A stretch of 20,211 bases of DNA. Origin: Thalassiosira profunda. Lineage: Eukaryota; Bacillariophyta; Thalassiosirophyceae; Thalassiosirales; Thalassiosiraceae. A program made the position numbers and the translations under genes. Below the pieces are notes generated by a model. That model saw only the letters and a list, made by a program, of their open reading frames with translations, did not search any database and was not told the origin of the DNA. Shown piece after piece: positions 17,966 to 20,211 of this stretch (the first letter of the stretch is position 1; every line of letters starts with the position of its first letter). The stretch lies in contig JALLAP010000134.1 in NCBI GenBank assembly GCA_036939355.1, forward strand, positions 1 to 20,211. The letters are read 5' to 3'.

Positions 17966-18586
17966 ATGGTTGGTAGGCGGTTGAGTCTTGACTGGAGACC
18001 AAAAACCGGCTCAACTTTTGTATCCGCCTGGAACTCTTGGAAACACACCATTCACCGCCGATTATTTTTAATCGATGGCCGAATTTATCGAGAGAGATAT
18101 TGGGAGCACCCAAGTGAGTATCCGACTAGGATACCATATGAGCGAGCCACCGAGTTGGCCCACTCTTTTTCTTGGTCTTGGTCACAAGCAAGGCTGGTTC
18201 GCGAACGAGGCTGTTCCGCGAACAGGGCTGTTTCGCATTGGCCACAGATGCAATGCAGCAGCAACTTAGGCTGCATTTTTGCAGCTGAGCCCGAGGGACT
18301 GATCCGGCGACGGGGCTGGACGACGAGGGCTGCAATAGCTATGGGGGCTGTTGTTGGGGCTGGAGCAGCAAGGGGCTGCATCCACGACCACGAGGGCTGT
18401 ATCGGCAGGGGCCGAGTCCAGCCCATCTACTCTGTTACTGTTTGCAATAGGAAGCCGAGCACGAGATGCTCGCATAAATTTGTTTTGCCATTGATTGAAA
18501 GAGCTTCTACCTTTACTCCTACGCCCTTAGCAGACAGCGGCCACGAATCGGCCATTCCATCGTTGCATCGATCGTCCAGCACCTAA
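17966..18586 (+). CDS. Doubtful ORF; possible first exon with KTGST motif
   Basis: The 206-residue frame opens MVGRRLSLDWRPKTGSTFVS. RPKTGST resembles the PAPS-binding 5'-PSB loop of carbohydrate sulfotransferases, but no second motif follows. A strong donor-like GTGAGTAT starts at 18113, so only the first 49 codons may be coding. Downstream the frame runs through a GGCTG-rich repeat array and has an unnatural composition. It could be a chance ORF or the remnant of a gene whose later exons are lost. Confidence that the whole ORF is expressed is low. Confidence 0.2.
   Translation: MVGRRLSLDWRPKTGSTFVSAWNSWKHTIHRRLFLIDGRIYRERYWEHPSEYPTRIPYERATELAHSFSWSWSQARLVRERGCSANRAVSHWPQMQCSSNLGCIFAAEPEGLIRRRGWTTRAAIAMGAVVGAGAARGCIHDHEGCIGRGRVQPIYSVTVCNRKPSTRCSHKFVLPLIERASTFTPTPLADSGHESAIPSLHRSSST
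18192..18400. repeat. GGCTG-rich array with three 17-bp units
   Basis: Three units of period 17 start at 18192, 18209 and 18226 (GGCTGGTTCGCGAACGA, GGCTGTTCCGCGAACAG, then a partial). They include TTCGCGAA-type self-complementary cores. GGCTG then recurs at 18269, 18314, 18328, 18346, 18358, 18374 and 18395, mostly within GNGGGGCTG. It looks like a decayed minisatellite. Confidence 0.6.
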
Positions 18587-18665
18587 CGTGATTCCGCCAC
18601 CGATTGACCCCTTTTTGGAATCGAGAGTCCAAGGGCTTAGATAAAATTGAGTCCTATGTAGGTCT

Positions 18666-19460
18666 TCAACAGCAGTTCTGACCAATCATATCGTATCCAA
18701 ATAAAACGAAGTCATGCGAATAGACCTCATTGATTTTACAGATTGTCACGTTTGTCAGATGTCTGACATCCAAAACAGCATCGTTTCGCCTCCTATTTTT
18801 GTGGCCAAGCCGAATAATGTTGTCAAGACCATATGATTTCAACAATACAGGAAGCTCCTCAGTGATATTTTCAAGGCGTAATACATGATCAATCGCTTGC
18901 TCTCCGTCGATGTGAGTGAATTTGTGCATGGGTATACAGTGACCCAAAACGCAAGAACCAAAGCGTACCACGTTATCCAGCTGCTGTTGTATCCATGTAT
19001 TGATGGCCCTAACATCCTTGGGCATTATTTTGATTCCACTCGCCCAGTAGAACTCTGATATAATTCGACTGTACGGATTCCGCACTATTGCGAATGTGTC
19101 CGAGCCATAATACATATTGCGACGTTGAAACTGGCTCGGTGGGCAGTGCCATGGTTGTATCTTCCAAGTCTGATTGGTTGGATTGCAGGCCCAAATTTCC
19201 TTATCTAGGAGAATATTTTTTGTCTGGTTTGCAGGGCGGGTGCACCCACGATCATTGTAGAACTTACAGGCACCCCAGACGATTCCGGCGCTGGCCGCAG
19301 CCAGCTCAATGGATGTGCCTGATGTATTTGATTGGACAATTGATATTTTGTACCTACTCGCTCGACAAGAAGAATTTCAGTGACTCTTACCTCCTGTTTT
19401 GGTAATGTGAATGAACTCCAAGCCTCGTCCTCTCGTTGATCCAGGATCTTTCGTGGACAT
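18666..19460 (-). CDS. Carbohydrate sulfotransferase-like protein, two exons
   Basis: Exon 1 (19460-19391) and exon 2 (19318-18666) join across a 72-base GT-AG intron to a 240-residue protein. The intron splits the 5'-phosphosulfate-binding loop: LEFIHITKTGG in exon 1, TSIELAAASAG in exon 2. The 3'-phosphate-binding motif is FAIVRNPYSRIISEFYW (residues 99-115; Arg103, Ser107). These are the two PAPS-binding signatures of membrane-bound carbohydrate sulfotransferases, which move sulfate from PAPS to glycans in the Golgi. NQT, NIT and NVT sequons and many cysteines suggest a lumenal domain. The chosen ATG at 19460 has an in-frame TGA three codons upstream and leaves no membrane anchor. A hydrophobic segment (SLLRVSTASLIINFFYLGG) is encoded just upstream in a neighbouring frame, so the true N-terminus may be longer. 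The acceptor glycan is unknown. Confidence 0.75.
19319..19390 (-). other. Intron of the sulfotransferase-like gene
   Basis: Seventy-two bases on the minus strand, donor GTAAGAGT, acceptor AATACATCAG. Removal restores the KTGGTS motif through a split Gly codon (G|GC), which is strong support for the junction. Confidence 0.85.
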
Positions 19461-19620
19461 TTCTTCTCAGCACTGATTCCTCTTCTTCAGCCGTCTCGAG
19501 GTGCGGGGCCTGAAAGCTGTGGGCATCATCTTGTTGCATCCGGTATTGTTGCTGGGCAACGCCGCCCAAGTAGAAAAAATTGATGATGAGGGATGCGGTA
19601 GAGACTCTCAGAAGGGAACG

Positions 19621-19710
19621 GTAAAGATCAACCCCGGACGGGATAAGGGCAAAAAAAATCCCGGACTGGATGGGACGGGGTCTCGTCCCGGGACGACCTG
19701 GGACGTCAAG
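19621..19710. other. GC-rich palindromic patch (CCCGGGACG motifs)
   Basis: It contains CCCCGGACGGGAT, ATCCCGGACTGGATGGGACG and CTCGTCCCGGGACGACCTGG, the last centred on the perfect palindrome CGTCCCGGGACG. It lies upstream of the sulfotransferase ATG, so it could overlap its 5' region or promoter. No known regulator site is recognised. Confidence 0.4.
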
Positions 19711-20211
19711 TAACCTCATAAATAATATCAACAAAAGGTCGTTGGGAAACAGTGGTTGACGCGCACGAAACTGGAGTATCTACACAATACGATACCTAGA
19801 TACGTATGTATGTACTTATCTAGCAATATCTAGATACATACTCTTTTTGGAACGCGGCAGCTGCCCTAGCTTCATAGGTACGTGTCGACAAAAATGGCCA
19901 GCACTTTCTCAACAACATTGTCGAGCTTAACCATGCCTCCTTTTGCCTCCTTTTTTATTTTGGCGCGCCCTAACAAAATCGCAAGATAACAAGCGATTTG
20001 CCTCCTTTTCAAGGTACCTTCGGTTTTGGGCTGGTGTTGTTCGCCCAAAATTAGGAATACGAAAAATCCGCCAGTATGCGGATTACGCAGAATTAAGCAT
20101 AGAATCGAATGGTGCTATCGGCGGAGGTCGATATCCATCGCATCATTACCATACGCCTTGACGGATTCAGGGGCCGCCGATTTTGGCCAGCCTTCACTCT
20201 CACAGCAGGAA
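19711..20211. other. Right-end spacer with CTAGATA inverted repeats
   Basis: No gene supported. CTAGATA (19796-19802) pairs with TATCTAG (19817-19823) around a TACGTATGTATGTAC core. A perfect palindrome, TATCTAGATA, follows at 19827-19836. Further right, GCCTCCTTTT-type motifs repeat (19936-20010). The 72-residue frame at 19943-20161 has no recognisable features. Confidence 0.45.

Overview
This window looks like nuclear DNA of a unicellular eukaryote. The multi-exon genes have short GT-AG introns (72 to 94 bases). The protein types present are a kinesin heavy chain, a Golgi-type fucosyltransferase-like enzyme and a carbohydrate sulfotransferase. Spacers are long and full of dispersed repeats, inverted-repeat elements and microsatellites, and nothing resembles an operon. 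The repeat-rich setting and the style of the acidic/basic hypothetical proteins suggest a microalga, most likely a stramenopile such as a centric diatom. That placement is inference and no marker gene fixes it.

Layout. 1-356: a cut-off acidic, coiled-coil-like reading frame on the plus strand. 357-870: an AT-rich spacer. 922-2302 (minus): a two-exon gene of an unrecognised family, broken by at least one frameshift and one in-frame TGA, so probably a pseudogene. 2420-3348 and 7481-8381: two same-orientation copies of a roughly 0.9-kb dispersed repeat. Between them lies an intact single-exon kinesin gene (4170-7046). 8382-12500: mostly non-coding, with a GCGATCGC-centred repeat array, a possible C2HC zinc-finger fragment (9254-9469), a GC-rich low-complexity stretch, short tandem repeats, one candidate small exon (11360-11449) and a 151-base MITE-like element. 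12576-14140: a three-exon gene for a 463-residue type II membrane fucosyltransferase-like protein. 14150-17950: diverged tandem repeats, a possible compound element of about 1.8 kb and an inverted-repeat element at 17316-17719. 17966-18586: a doubtful ORF containing a GGCTG-rich array. 18666-19460 (minus): a two-exon sulfotransferase. The rest has no gene I can support.

How the genes fit together. The kinesin is a cytoplasmic microtubule motor with no visible link to its neighbours. The fucosyltransferase-like and sulfotransferase genes lie about 4.5 kb apart and face each other. Both look like Golgi-lumen carbohydrate enzymes, so a shared role in making a sulfated, fucose-containing glycan is a reasonable hypothesis, but proximity alone does not show it.
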